NCBI GenBank assembly: GCA_022432975.1
Contig: CM039512.1
Location: forward strand, 3,407,998 to 3,471,997
DNA length: 64,000 bases
From: Begonia masoniana
Lineage: Eukaryota; Streptophyta; Magnoliopsida; Cucurbitales; Begoniaceae
Reading direction: 5' to 3'
The notes under the pieces were generated by a model, which saw only the letters and a program-made list of their open reading frames with translations, did no database searches and was not told where the DNA came from. Positions 23,435 through 34,891 of this stretch are shown here, one piece after another. A program made the position numbers and the translations under genes. The first letter of the stretch is position 1; the number at the start of each line of letters is the position of its first letter.

Positions 23435-24261
23435 TAGGGGTGGGAAGGACCGGACCGAGAACCAGACCGGACCACCGATTTTGGTCCTAAAAATAGAATT
23501 CCCGTGGGAAATGGTCCGGTTTTATGTCAAAGTCCAAAATTTCCCAAAATCCCCGACTGGATCCAAAATTTAATTTTAGAAGCGATCTGCTGTCGAATGT
23601 AATTCTTGGAAAACATTATTAGCAAATATATTTTCTCCAAGTTCAAGTCATAAAAATCAAGTCCAAGGAAGATAACAAAATTAGAAATGTAGGTGCGTGG
23701 AGTTCATAATTAATTGGTTCGTAAAACTAATGAATATCCCACACAAGCAGATGGATTTCGTGGATAAAGATACTCTTCCATCGAAGGCTAGAAGCAAGGA
23801 AAAAGTTGAAAATGAAATATTATTGTCTCGTTCAGTATTTAAGCACCCTTCTTCTCAATGAGCATCTCAATCAGGTCCGCTGCATCCTGGACAGTATCAA
23901 TGCTCTGGGCACTTTCTTCCTCCACGCTGATTCCAAATTCTTCTTCAAGCCCCATCACAATCTCAACCTATTAGGATTTAAAATGTAATGTTAGATATTA
24001 CATTCAAACATGTGTTGGACATGTTTGAACTTATCTTTGTAGAAAATGACTTTGATTGTATATAACCTGTCCTTATTTTGTTTGGGAGGAAATTTTAATT
24101 TTTTGTATTGCAATTTATTGCAAAAAAAAAAATTGGTGGAAGAAACCGGGACAAGACCAAAAATTTCGGTCCAGTTATGGGATTAAAAAAAAATCCTGAA
24201 TCCTTCGATCCGATCTGATTTTAGCTCGAAATCGGACTGGACCAGACCATGCCCACCCCTA
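23435..24261. mobile_element. Non-autonomous hAT element, 827 bp, carrying a host exon
   Basis: The ends are TAGGGGTGGGAAGGACCGG and CATGCCCACCCCTA, with a perfect 8-bp TSD CCCTCAAC at 23427-23434 and 24262-24269. It sits in the gag gene of the Ty3 element. It has no transposase. The interior carries the last exon of an acyl carrier protein gene in reverse orientation (23839-23967). Confidence 0.93.
23839..23967 (-). pseudogene. Captured last exon of an acyl carrier protein gene
   Basis: The minus strand reads 42 codons plus [23 protein letters not shown], then [20 protein letters not shown], then GA. This is the C-terminal helix region of plant plastid-type acyl carrier proteins, the cofactors of fatty acid synthesis. 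It is preceded by an AG acceptor (23969-23968), at the intron position known in plant ACP genes directly after the Asp-Ser-Leu-Asp-Thr phosphopantetheine site. That serine is not present here. The frame is fully open and close to the family consensus, so the capture is fairly young, but the exon alone cannot act as an ACP. Confidence 0.88.
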
Positions 24262-26111
24262 CCCTCAACATGGTTTTCCATGTTGGATGCAAGTTCAAAC
24301 TTTTTTCATTGGTTTATCAGCTTCTACGAGAACTCTTGTTAACGTAGCTGCAGGTGGACCACTTCTCCAAAAGACAGAAGTAGAAGCATTTACTCTATTG
24401 GAAGAGTTAGCATTGAATAACGATTAATGTCCAGTTGAGCGGCAAATTCAGAAAAGCAGCCAAATACTCTTGAGATGGACGCAGTGAAAGCTTTGACAGT
24501 TCAAATTGCATCTCTAGCCAAGCAACTGCAGAATAACCAAGCTCCGGTAAATTCGATCTACTCTCCAATGGAAGCATGCCAATGGTGCCAAGGATCACAC
24601 CCAAGTGATGAATGCCAAAAAGGCAATCAAATGAAAAATAGCTCTTCCGAGCACGCTAACTTTGTTAGGAACTACAATAGGCCAAATTTTCAAAATTCGA
24701 ATAATTACTACACGGGAGCACACAGTAATCACCCGAACTTCTCGTGGAAGAATCCGAATAATGCCATGCAAATTCTGCAATCCTCCCAACAAGCTCAATT
24801 ATTCTAAGAGAGAAAACCCAATCTTGAGGATATAGTTGCTAAAATGGGTAAGCAAACTAATAAGTTCATGGTAGAGACTCGCACTACCCTACAAAATCAA
24901 TCAGCTCAAATCCGAAGTGTAACACCCGGTTTTACGGGATTTTGTAATTCTAGAATATAACGATATTTTTGTAAATATGTCAAATTAAGTCTGTTTTGTG
25001 AGCAAAGAGCGTTATTATAATCCTAATAATTAATATGGATTTTAAGAAAATTTCGAGAATTTTAGGAGTTGTAACGCTAAATTACGAGAATTACGTTTCT
25101 CGTAATATAAAGGACGTTTTAATAAAAATAGTAAACGAGGTCCGTTTTGCATACGGACAGTTTTAATAGAACCCTAGTAATAAGTTGGATTTATTGGTGA
25201 AATAAGGAGATTTGGATAAACCGAATCGCTAGTTAAATAACGAAACAAATGACGAAACAATTAGAAAATCAAAGGAAGGGCAAAACGGTCATTTGACAAG
25301 TCAAAATTATAAAACAAAACATAATTCTTCTTCTTCTCCAGAACGCCTCACGCGATTTCTTCTCTCCCTCTCCCTCAGGCGATTTTTCATCGCCTCTCAC
25401 GGTGTTCTCACTTCCGACGCCCGTTCTTCCTCCGGTTGACCTCTGTTCTTCACGTTTCCTTCCCCAAACTCGATTATAGGTAATGTTCTATGGTTTTGGA
25501 AAGTTTATTCGTAGTTTTCGGGTTGTTTAACGTTAGGGTTTACGTTTAGGGTTTCGTTAAAAACGTGATTTAGGGTTTGAAATCGATAGGTTTACTAAAT
25601 TTATGAATGTATTGAACGTATGGAGCGTTATTGGACGAAGTTAAGTGATTTAGGATGAATGTTAGGGTTTAATGAATTCTCGAGATTTTTGAAAAAACTC
25701 GTTAATGGTGGTTTAAGGTATCGAGCGTAAATTGTTCGATAAAATGCCTCGATTAGTTAAATTAGAATTTTAGGAAACTCCTTTAGTTAAGGATTTCATT
25801 AATTTGGACGTTAACGGTTCAAACGCGTTTTAATAATAATTGTTGTGAATTGCCTTAGGTGAACCACGCTCGTGGACGGAGCTAGCATTGCAACGGACCC
25901 GAGGTAAGTCTTCGTGACTCTTTTGGCCGATTTGGCCTACACCATAAGATTTAATGTTAATTGAGGATCTTGGAGATGTAGAATGTGTTGGGTAATAGGT
26001 TGGGTAGTTAGTTTTAGTTAAGTTGTTGCTTGTTTATGCTTCGGTTTTAATTACGGCATCGTACATATTCATGCATCATGGTTTTTGAAAAAGGTACGAA
26101 AAGGTATTTTC

Positions 26112-26395
26112 ATGCATGTTTTCATGATAAACGAAAAGGGTAAACAAAAAGGTAAACGAAAAAGAAAACGAAAAGGAAAACGAAAAGGTAAACGAAAAGG
26201 AAAACGAAAAGGTAAACGAAAAGGTAAACGAAAAGGAAAACGAAAAGGAAAACGAAAAGAAAAGGTAAACGAAAAAGAAAAAGAAAAGAAAAACGAAATG
26301 GAAAACGAAAAGATAAACGAAAAGGAAAACGAAAAAGTAAACGAAAAGGAAAGCGAAAAGGTAAACGAAAAGGTAAACGAAAAGGATAAAAGAAT
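26112..26395. repeat. Purine-rich 12-bp tandem array in the solo LTR
   Basis: Roughly 24 degenerate units of 'cgaaaaggtaaa' or 'cgaaaaggaaaa'. The strand is almost free of C and T. The Lys/Gly/Arg-repeat reading frame through it (26085-26489) is a product of the array and is not called as a gene. Confidence 0.85.
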
Positions 26396-27070
26396 GTCAC
26401 GGTTTTATGAACTACATATGCATCGCATGCGTTGTCATTCATGTAGATTTACTGAGCCTTTAGCTCACGGACTATTTTCTATGGTGTAGGTGGTTTTGAA
26501 ACAGGTGAGAAAGATGTTCTTCTGCCTGACGTATGAACCGGTTGGCAAATGATGGCCCGTGGGAGTATGCTGGGCAATCGGTGCGTATTTTGACCCGTGG
26601 GGATGTAGGTAAATGTTTTGGGGATTTTAATTGATAGAAACGTAGGAAAATTGTATAGATTGAACATATTAGGATGCTTGGAATCTGGTTAGTTGATAGG
26701 TCTATGTTTTATGTTTTGGAAACCTGTTTTATAAACTTCTTTCGGAAAGCTTTTTATTGAAAATGTATTGGAAACTGTTGGTGATTTAAAACAGGGGGAT
26801 TTGTTTAGTTTTTAAACGGATCCACGCAGTTGGATTTCGTTGAGTTTATCTCGAGTTAATTGGGTTTTAAGATACGTTGTGGTCGTTATTTTGGGTGATT
26901 GATGAAGTGAGAAATGGATGAGATTATATAGTGGTTTATGTTGAAGTTTTAGTGTGTTTATGTGGTAAGAGTGTATGTTATGATGAAATGTGTTTGAGAG
27001 AATTGATGAAGATGAAAGGGAAGGAAAGGGTGGGCGCAAGCCCTCTGGAAATATGGATTCCAAAGGACTT

Positions 27071-27234
27071 GGCGATCGATCGCCTAAGGAGGTGATCGAT
27101 CGCCAAGATTGGTCGCCACTCCCTGGAAAAATCCAGGGAGTGTGGCGATTGATCGCCACTGATTGTGGCGATCGATCACCACTATGTTTTTTCCAATAGG
27201 CGATCGATCACCTGTTTTGGGCGATCGATCACCC
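27071..27234. repeat. Cluster of six CGATCG-centred palindromes
   Basis: GGCGATCGATCGCC at 27071-27084, then variants at 27091-27104, 27142-27159 (GTGGCGATTGATCGCCAC), 27165-27182, 27199-27212 and 27219-27234. Similar palindromes occur in the Ty3 LTRs and in the LTRs at 51930-62811. Confidence 0.85.
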
Positions 27235-27977
27235 CTCTCCTTCTTTGGCCGGATGACGTTTTTACCCCTGCTTGTTTTTCTTTGTTAATTGTTTCTTTTA
27301 TGGTTTTAATTGTTGTATTTAACTGATTTTAAGATTTGTTTTAAAAAGAACAATGTCAACGGTTTCAATTTCGATTTAAATTTCGCTTAAGGTCTATTAG
27401 GATAAAAAAAAAATAATAATACGGAAAAATAAGGGTACAGTGTTAGGGACGCTACACGAAGCTTGGAAACTCAATTAGGCCAAATCGCTAATGTATTCAA
27501 TGGACGACCTCAAGGTGCGTTGCCGAGTTCCACGGAAATGAATCCAAGAGATCAATGCAATGCAATCACTCTTAGGAGTGATACAGTGGTTGATAATTCT
27601 AGTCAAGAAACAAAGAAGGTAGTTGAATGTGAGAGTAAAGGTTCATCATCATCATCTCCAATTGAAAGTGAAGCACAAAAGCTGCAAAAAGCTTCATCAC
27701 AAAGTTTGACAAAGATAACACCACAGATTCCTTTTCCTCAACGTCTAAAAAGTGTAAAAATGAACAAACAATTTGGAAAATTGTTGGAAGTGTTCAAGAA
27801 GCTACACATCAGTATTCCATTCGCTGAGGCCCTCGAGAAAATGCCTAGTTACGCAAAAGTTCTTGAAAGATATTTTGTCTCATAAGCGTAAGATAGAAGA
27901 AGGTAGTACGATCGCTTTGACGGAGGAATGTAGCGCTATTATTCAACGAAAGCTTCTACAAAAACTGAAAGATCCGA

Positions 27978-28175
27978 TGTAACCCCCTCTGAACCTGAAG
28001 TTTTTCGACGCATTTGACACCTATTTTACGCACGTTTTTCACCCATTTTTTAGGGTTCGAAAAACCTAAAAATTGAGTCAAAATTTTATCAAAAATTATT
28101 TTAAATTTTGTTTTAAATGTTGTTAAGATTAGCAAAGTAACGAACTGAGCTAGGGTGGGTTCGGGGGGCGTTACA
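27978..28175 (+). mobile_element. 198-bp LTR relic or miniature LTR element in the protease region
   Basis: Starts TGTAACCCCCTCTGAAC and ends GGGGGGCGTTACA. The flanks TCCGA (27973-27977) and TCCGG (28176-28180) are a 5-bp TSD with one change. On the minus strand it follows the first 200 bases of the LTR at 51930: TGTAACGCCCC, AAAATAATTTTTG, GGTTTTTCGAACCCT. It is a short member or deletion product of that LTR family. Confidence 0.8.
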
Positions 28176-28984
28176 TCCGGGAAGTTTCACAGTTCCATGT
28201 GCAATTGGAGAATCTATTTTTGAGCGAGCATTGTATGATTTGAGTGCTAGTATAAATTTAATACCACTATCTATATTTCATAAGTTTGATCTTGGTGAAG
28301 CAAAACCCACGAGAGTAATTCTACAGATGGCTAATCGCTTTATAAAGCATCTGTATGACGTGATTGAAGATGTCATTGTCAAAGTCGACAAGTTTATTTT
28401 TCTCGTTGATTTCTTGGTTCTTGATGTGGAAGCATATCGTGACATTCCCATTATTTTAGGCCGACCGTTCTTAGCAACTGGAGGTGCATTAATTGACGTT
28501 CAAAGAGGTGAGCTTAAATTACGAGTGCAAGATGAAGAGGTGACGATTAGTGTGTTTAAATCAATGAAGTACCCAAAAGCTAGCTATGATGTTTTTCAAG
28601 TAAAACTCCTTGACACCGTAATAGGGCAAACTTCACTTCAACCACGCGACTCTCTTGAGCCTAATGGGAGGAAGTACTTTGAAAGTGTGGGGGAGTCGCC
28701 ATTATGAGTTCTACTACCTATTAAGAGTCCTCCTAACCATGAGCTTAAGTCTCTACCTTCGCTATGCATTATGTGTTCATAAAAATTTAACGGAGGAAGA
28801 TCATCTCTCACGTGTAGAGATTCAAGTTCATGTGTCAAATAGCGATAACCCAATTGAGGATGATTTTCCAGACAAAAAGCTTCGTGCGATTGATAAGTTG
28901 GTAAACGGTCATAGAGTAAAATCGTATTCTGGTGGTATTTTTGAGAGTGATACCACTACCACTAATTCTACACCTGACACATAA

Positions 28985-30783
28985 AGTTTGTGAGACGTCA
29001 AGCTGATGACGTTAAAACAATTACTTGGTGGGAGGTAACTTATTCATTTATTTTTAATTTTGAATTATTATTATATTATTACTTCGTTTAAATTCTTAGT
29101 TTAGTCATTTTATCTTATTACTAGTAGTTTTTATTATCTGCTATGTTTAATAGTTTTGGTGTTTTAAAGTTGCAGTACAAAAAATAAAATAAAAATAAAA
29201 ATAAAAAATAAATAAAAGAGAAAAAAGAAGACTTATGAGGTACGCTACGTTACCCCTATCGTTTATATTTTTCTTACATTGATGACTATGTTTACTTTAT
29301 TTTATTTTATTTTTTTTGGGGTGGGGGGGGGGGGGGGGGGGTGGCGTTTAGTATTTTAACCTGCTGTATGTCTCTGCTCTGCTACGCTTTGCAATATTAT
29401 GATTGGTTGAGGTGTATATGACTGAAATTTTGAAGAAATTTATGCTTTAAGCCCCTAGATAAAGTCTACGTAAAGGTGACTTGTATTAGTTAGCATTGAA
29501 TGGAGCTTGCGAAGTTAAACTCAAAATCCTGTGCACGTTTTCATTTTTGTATGATTTGATCCGTTGGTGTCATACTCATGTAGTCTACATACGGTGAAGT
29601 CCAAACATAGTAAGAGAGTGAACGAGTGTGACTATTAAAGTCCAAACACGGTAAGAGAGTGTAGCTCAAGACAAATATAATGAGTGCTAGTGAGATAAAA
29701 TCATTCTTGGTGTTGCCCAGAATCCATGAATGCGAATTGAGATTTTACAAAACTAAGAGAATGACTTAGGCCATCATTGGATCGTTTGAACTTTCTTGGC
29801 CTACCTTGTTGTGTCATTTAGTGACACTCTTAGTCATCTTTTTGAGCATAATATTCACTGTTCAATTGTTACCTATTTCAGCCTAGCTGTATATATATTT
29901 ATCCTACCCTATCTAATGAGCACGAGGTTTATTGGTGTAGTTGGGGGAGAAGAAGAAAAAGTGATGATGAGATTTAATAGAAACTCCTTTTTCATTTATT
30001 TCTTTTTATTGCATTAGGTTGTTGTTTTATTTTCGTTATTTGTCAATTTGCAACAAAAAAAAAGTTTCAAAAGTTTAGCCTTAATTTTAGGTTTTACTTT
30101 ATGTTTGGTTATGTTTATGTTTGTACTGATTTCATTTTGTAATAATGACAAAGGAGTTAACTTGGAGAAAAAGTTGAATTAGATAAGTTTGGGGGGTTAG
30201 TGATTAGAAGAAAGTTTGAGTGAGTTTAACGAGGGAGTGAGTGATTAGAAGAAAAAAAATAAAATAAAAATTTGAGTGGGTGAAATAAGAAAGGATGAGC
30301 TGTGCTTTGAATAATCATTTGCATCCAAATAATTCCTACCCTTTAGCCCAACCTTTCGTTACAAGCTTTTAAAAGATTTATCGACTCTTGTTGTGTTTAA
30401 TCAATATTTGCTATTAGTTGGATGCTGGGCAAGGCCGAAGAACAATTAGAGTGTATGGAGTGATCTACAAGTGAGATGTGTGTGCATTCCTTTACCGTAG
30501 TTACATTAATTGACCCAACAGTTAGAAAAAATGAGAATGAACACACACACACAGACGAAGATTTCTAAGTAAACAATTGTTAATGTGCTAGTATGAGTTA
30601 ATTTTTTGCAAAGCGTTTGACTTGCTAGTTTTAATGTGATTTTTTTTAGCTAAGACAATTACCATCAACCTTAATTAAGATTGCATTGCTATAGTTCAAT
30701 TATTATTGTTAAATGGGTTTGGGGTTGAAATCTTTCGTTATAACTGTGCTTAATTTTGTTCGCTTGAGGACAAGCTTTCGTTC
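28985..30783 (+). other. 3' untranslated internal region of the Ty3 element
   Basis: Non-coding. It starts with 'cgtcaagctgatgacgtta' and 'ggtgggaggtaact', the relic of the conserved sequence after the pol stop in Athila/Tat elements. It holds an uninterrupted G-run within 29322-29341, AT-rich microsatellite-like sequence (29180-29225), and direct repeats 'agtccaaacatagtaagaga' / 'agtccaaacacggtaagaga' near 29600. No env-like ORF was recognised. Confidence 0.6.
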
Positions 30784-30796
30784 AAGTTTGGGGGTG
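30784..30796 (+). promoter_or_regulatory. Polypurine tract of the Ty3 element
   Basis: AAGTTTGGGGGTG directly abuts the TGATAAG start of the 3' LTR. It primes plus-strand synthesis, and its form is typical of Athila/Tat elements. Confidence 0.8.
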
Positions 30797-32173
30797 TGAT
30801 AAGTTTATATTTTTCACACTTATTCGCACTCTTTTATACTTGATTCAATAAATTTTTATCAAGTGTTTGAAAGAATTTGACAATTTTGGTATAAGTGCGT
30901 AGATAAAATAACATATAACAGGTTGGAGTTTCAATAGAGAGAATTAGATGCAACACGAAGCAAAAAATGAGCAAAATGGAGAAGTAACTCGAGACGTTGC
31001 TGACCGATTGCCAAATTGGGACGATCGGTCGGCTAAAATCAATTAAAAAGAGAACTCCGAAGAAAGAAAACAGAAGCAGTGCCGATCGATCGTCAATTCT
31101 TGGGCGATCAATCGGCTGAAGTAGTGATTTGAAGACGAAGATCAGCAGCTGCCGACCAATAGGAGGACATGAGGCGATTGGTCGGCTAAAGCGTTAATGT
31201 TGACGTTCTAGCGAACAGAATGGCTGCTGATCGATTGGCACACCTGAGCCGATCGATTGACTGTCGAGGAAAAAAAATCTGATTTTTAGATTTTTTATGA
31301 AATTAATCTCAACCGTTGAACGGGGACGTCGATATTATTCAGAATTAGGTAAAACCTAGGGGCTAGGGGATCGTAGACTATCGTTCAGAGCATCGTTTTG
31401 GAGATCGGAACGAGGAGAGAGCTTCAGGGAGAAGATTTTGGATCGACAAACCAATTTTTCTATTTCTCTTTATTCTAGTATGAACTAATTTTTTTTATGG
31501 GGCTACGATATAGCCAAATTATGACTGTTTGGTTTCTCTTTAATTCAAGTTATTAATTTTTTTATTTCGATATTGTGTTGAATAAATTATTCTGTTCTTA
31601 ATGCTTATGATTGTCTGATCAACAATAGTATGTTTATAGGATTATTTTGAGACCGAGAAGAGATAAATAATCGTGCAATGAATAATTTATCATGAAAAAA
31701 TCTTAGACTAGAGATAGCTAGACCGTTTATGTGGTATTATGATTTCTTGTTCTTAATGTATTCAATTAATTGTTAGAGTTAGAAACCGAGAGGTAATAAT
31801 CGTTTAGTTGAATAAGTTTGTCATTACTCGAGAGAGATTGATAAATAAATTTGTGAAATTGCCATCAACATACATGAATAGATTTGATAAATTGGATTAG
31901 GGTTACCAAACATGATTAATTCAGGTGAAATCATAAACCCTAGATTTTTCTCATTATAATTTCTGCAACGTTATTTAATTGTCTTTTATTTAATTAAGTT
32001 GACCTATTTTATTTAAATCAAAATCATCAAGGTTTCGTATCTATTATAAATTAGAAATATTTTTGTTTGATAATTAGTAAAAAAAAAATAGTCCTCGTGG
32101 GTTCGACTCTTATTTACACACTTTATTACTTTTGCATTACATGCACTTGCGTCCGTTTGTATTTTTCGCAACA
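30797..32173 (+). repeat. 3' LTR of the Ty3 element
   Basis: 1,377 bp, TGATAAGTTT...CGCAACA. It is clearly diverged from the 5' LTR by scattered substitutions and small indels, so the insertion is not recent. The CGATCG hairpins are retained with changes (about 30997-31260). Confidence 0.9.
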
Positions 32174-32178
32174 TATTT

Positions 32179-32936
32179 ATCATCATTTAATCACCAACAA
32201 TATGTTTTATCTAATGTGCACTTATTACTCATCAAAATGACACGTATTTTGACATCACAAAATTTAATGTTTGCAAGGGAGGTTTGGAAAAATTGTCAAA
32301 ATATGTTTCGTTATATTATGAAAAGAGTGAAGTACTCAATAACATTGATGGATCTTTCGAGAATACGTTTCGTTAGATTATGAAAAGAGTAGAACACTCA
32401 ATAACATTGATGGATCTTCTGAAATTGATGGAGCAAAACATATATTAAATGGAATTTATTTCAAGAGAAAGAGGCAGTGAACATGCCGTAAAATCGTTAG
32501 ATTATGAAAAGAGTGGAGAACTCAAACCTGCTTTGTAAGCACTAAGCTTTGCGATGTCCTTCTGGTCCGAAGAAGCCAATATAACAAAATACAGCCCGGA
32601 GATATTGCAAATTATAATTATTTATTTTTGTTTATTTAAATAATTTTTCGTTATTTTAATAATACTTATTTATTGGTTATTCAAATTACAATTATTTATT
32701 TGTTTCAGTTTATTTAAAAAAAATTGAAAAAATAGACAGAGTTTCGTTTGTTTTATGACTCCTCTTTAGCTATCTTCACACAGTTTCTGCAAATTCAAAT
32801 AACAAATATATACACAATAGCCAGATTCTAGTACAAATACTATACATCAAGACATAATATTAAAGTACATCAAATTTACAGACGACAAGTAAAATGCATA
32901 AAATGAAATAGAATATCTAAACTATACTACGCAGGA
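32179..32936. other. Unassigned AT-rich sequence with a short tandem repeat
   Basis: A unit of about 75 bp containing 'gattatgaaaagagt' and 'cactcaataacattgatgg' occurs two and a half times between about 32305 and 32530. The rest is AT-rich. No gene was seen. Confidence 0.5.
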
Positions 32937-34174
32937 AGGACATCGTCATCATCGCCCTCTTGACGCCAATGCTCGAAGGAGTCTACAAGCTGTATCTGGG
33001 CCAATCTGATCTCATTAAACCTCTCCTTTATCCTGTCTCACATATACTCCCACCTTTGTTCCATCTTTTCCAGGCTCTGCTCCAACGTGCTAACTTCCGA
33101 GGGGGTACAATGACGGCGCGATGGCGGTGGCGTCCTTCATCGGAACATCCCGAGATGTGAAGGCTCTAGGATCTCCTTGAGCATCCAAGATCCGTCAACT
33201 TCGACTAGGCCCATCCGAGTCAAATGAGTTCTGTCAAATACATCGACAGATCTATGTGATCTTATCTGCTCTCCAATGTGCACTTGAAGCTGACATCGTT
33301 GGACGATCTTCCAAATCAAAGTCCCAAATGGTAGATTCTTATTCTTCGTTCGCCCGACCTCAAGCATGTAACCTATAATCATGTATCTTGGGTCGAAGAT
33401 CGTACCGCTGTAGAGCTTCTCTATGACGTATAGATCCATCCAGCTGACAAAATCTCTATGACCATCCCTCGGTAGGATGATGTGGTTGATCAGGTTGTGT
33501 ACCACCCGAGTTTTGACATTCAAAGCATTGGATCTCGGCTTCACAAACCTTGCCATGCCCGAATTACAGTGGATTCACCTAAGGAACTCTAGTCCCTCTG
33601 TTGTTCTGGCAAAATCACACTCTCGGGAACTGTGATAGTATCTTTCTGCCTCCTCGTTCGCAAATCCTAGCAATTCGTTGATAATAGCTAGAGAGACGAC
33701 AATTTCTGTACCGAATAGATACGTCCCCAAGCACTCGGACCTCCCGGTACTACCCAAGTTTGCATAAAATAGGTGAACAACTCTGTCGCAACTGTTATCC
33801 CTCATGTTGTACACCCGGTGCAAGGAGATGTCGTCAAACATCTCCTTGATCTTCAAAAACTCTGAACCGCTAAAGTTGTCAGTCTTCCCATAAATAATTG
33901 AGCGAATTCTCATATCCCGCTTGAACTACTCTTGACACCATTGGTTACAAAATTTCATAGACAAATAAGCAGGAGGAGGTTGCGGCACTTGATCCGATGC
34001 TTGGTTTAATGGGCCACCTTGTGCCATCAGGGGAGCCTTTCGACCAATAAACATTCTTGGGAGAGTCATTTTCGGGTTGAGTGTTTTTTTGGATTTTCGA
34101 ATTTTCGGCGAGAAAACAAAACGGATTTGAGGACTTTTAGCACGAAAATACCCTCGATTTTGGGATTTTGGCAA
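32937..34174 (-). pseudogene. Plant transposon-protein ORF (Transposase_32-like), disabled
   Basis: Three minus-strand pieces form one decayed ORF. 33926-34174 has a basic start followed by PLMAQGGPLNQASD, ending KFCNQWCQE before an in-frame TAG. 33575-33913 has MRIRSIIYGKTDNFSGSEF, VVHLFYANLGSTG and INELLGFANEEAERYY. After a frameshift near 33560, 33137-33556 has MARFVKPRSNALNVKTRVVH, FVSWMDLYVIEKL and HLTRMGLVEVDGSW. A coiled-coil-like tail runs to a stop at 32937-32939 with another stop inside. The pattern of FYANL followed by a conserved INELLG matches the 'putative plant transposon protein' domain often found in TE-derived plant ORFs. Its function is unknown. I could not place element ends. 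Confidence 0.6.
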
Positions 34175-34890
34175 AAAAAAAACTCTCTATTTTGGCAATT
34201 TTCAGCTTAAGCATAGGGTTTTGGCTCGGTTTTGGGTTTTCTCGAGAGTTTTTTGCAGATTTTGACGAAAAATAGTTGGATCTAATAATTTTGATGAAAA
34301 ACGGTCGGATCTGATGATTTCGGTGGAAAACCGCACGGATCCGAGGGTTTGGCCGAGAGAAAAGTCAGGGTTTCTGAAGGAAACGAGGTTGTTTGCTTAT
34401 ATACTAACACAGAATAGAGGACCGATTGAGGGTGAACGGGGGACCGTTCTAAGAACGCAACAAATCCTTTAGAACATTCATCATACGAGTATGTGTGGGG
34501 CACAGAGAGAACGAGGGGTGAGTTTGAGGGTGGAGACTCCCCGTGCCCACGTGCGGGGCACATGCTAGCGAGCAGGGGTTTCCATCTCCAAACTCACCCC
34601 CTTGTTCTCCCCGTACCCTACACGTGGAGAACGCCCCGACAGAACGGGGGACCGTTCTAACGAGAACAGTCCCTCGTTCTATGTATAAAATTCAGAACGA
34701 GGGGTTATCGATCAATCGCAAAGGTTTTTTTTTTATATAGGTTTTTGATAATTTAAACCAAACTCGTACTTCGAGGGTTAAAATGATTTTAACCCTATCC
34801 ATTATCATTCTAATCATAAGTTAGCACATACTCAACTTTATCAGCAAATCGGGGAGGCCGGCCAAACTCACTAAATGAGGCCATAGTCGA
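34175..34890. other. Unassigned region with repeated GGGGACCGTTCTAA motifs
   Basis: The motif 'gggggaccgttcta' occurs near 34438 and 34644, in a GC-richer stretch with several 'cgaggggt' and 'ggggagaacg' phrases in both orientations. No coding region was supported. Confidence 0.35.
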
Positions 34891-34891
34891 T

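Larger units (their letters stand above)
24918..27456 (+). mobile_element. Solo LTR, 2,539 bp, in the gag gene
   Basis: Starts TGTAACACCCGG, ends AGGGACGCTACA and has a 5-bp TSD CGAAG at 24913-24917 and 27457-27461. The termini match the sense-strand ends of the LTR family at 51930-62811. A TATAAAA at about 25309 is suitably placed for a U3 promoter. It contains a 12-bp AAAGGwAAACGA-like array (about 26112-26395) and a cluster of six CGATCG palindromes (27071-27234). Confidence 0.9.
22846..28984 (+). pseudogene. Broken gag-protease gene of the Ty3 element
   Basis: Gag N-terminus 22846-23325 (GNNFEIKPGTIHMIQQSQFC, then DPKDHIANFVEVCDTFK and RAKSCLNSLP), with stops at 23323 and 23395. Gag resumes after the small hAT at 24270, with a knuckle-like CQWCQGSHPSDEC near 24570, and again after the solo LTR at 27462 (LGQIANVFNGRPQGALPS, DQCNAITLRSD). 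A frameshift near 27870 precedes LTEECSAIIQRKL. The protease follows the 198-bp relic: LYDLSASINLIPLS, where the usual D-L-G active site reads D-L-S, and IPIILGRPFLATGGALID. At 28655-28984 the pre-RT segment (LRYA) is fused almost directly to the post-RNase H segment (EDHLSRVE), and that to the post-integrase tail (VNGHRVKSYSGG). Two internal deletions therefore removed RT/RH and integrase. Confidence 0.87.
21295..32173 (+). mobile_element. Ty3-type LTR retrotransposon (Athila/Tat-like), internally deleted
   Basis: The 5' LTR is 21295-22722 and the 3' LTR 30797-32173, with a 5-bp TSD TATTT at 21290-21294 and 32174-32178. A tRNA-Asp-type primer site and a purine-rich tract (AAGTTTGGGGGTG) sit at the proper places. 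Gag and protease pieces remain, but reverse transcriptase, RNase H and integrase are missing. Three later insertions lie inside: 23435-24261, 24918-27456 and 27978-28175. Without them the element is about 7.3 kb. Confidence 0.93.

Noticed and set aside
26085..26489. Lys/Gly/Arg-repeat protein
   Set aside because: Frame created by a purine-rich 12-bp array inside a solo LTR.
29796..30017. Possible envelope-like ORF in the 3' region of the Ty3 element
   Set aside because: Only 73 codons, no recognisable envelope features and a strongly biased AT-rich composition.
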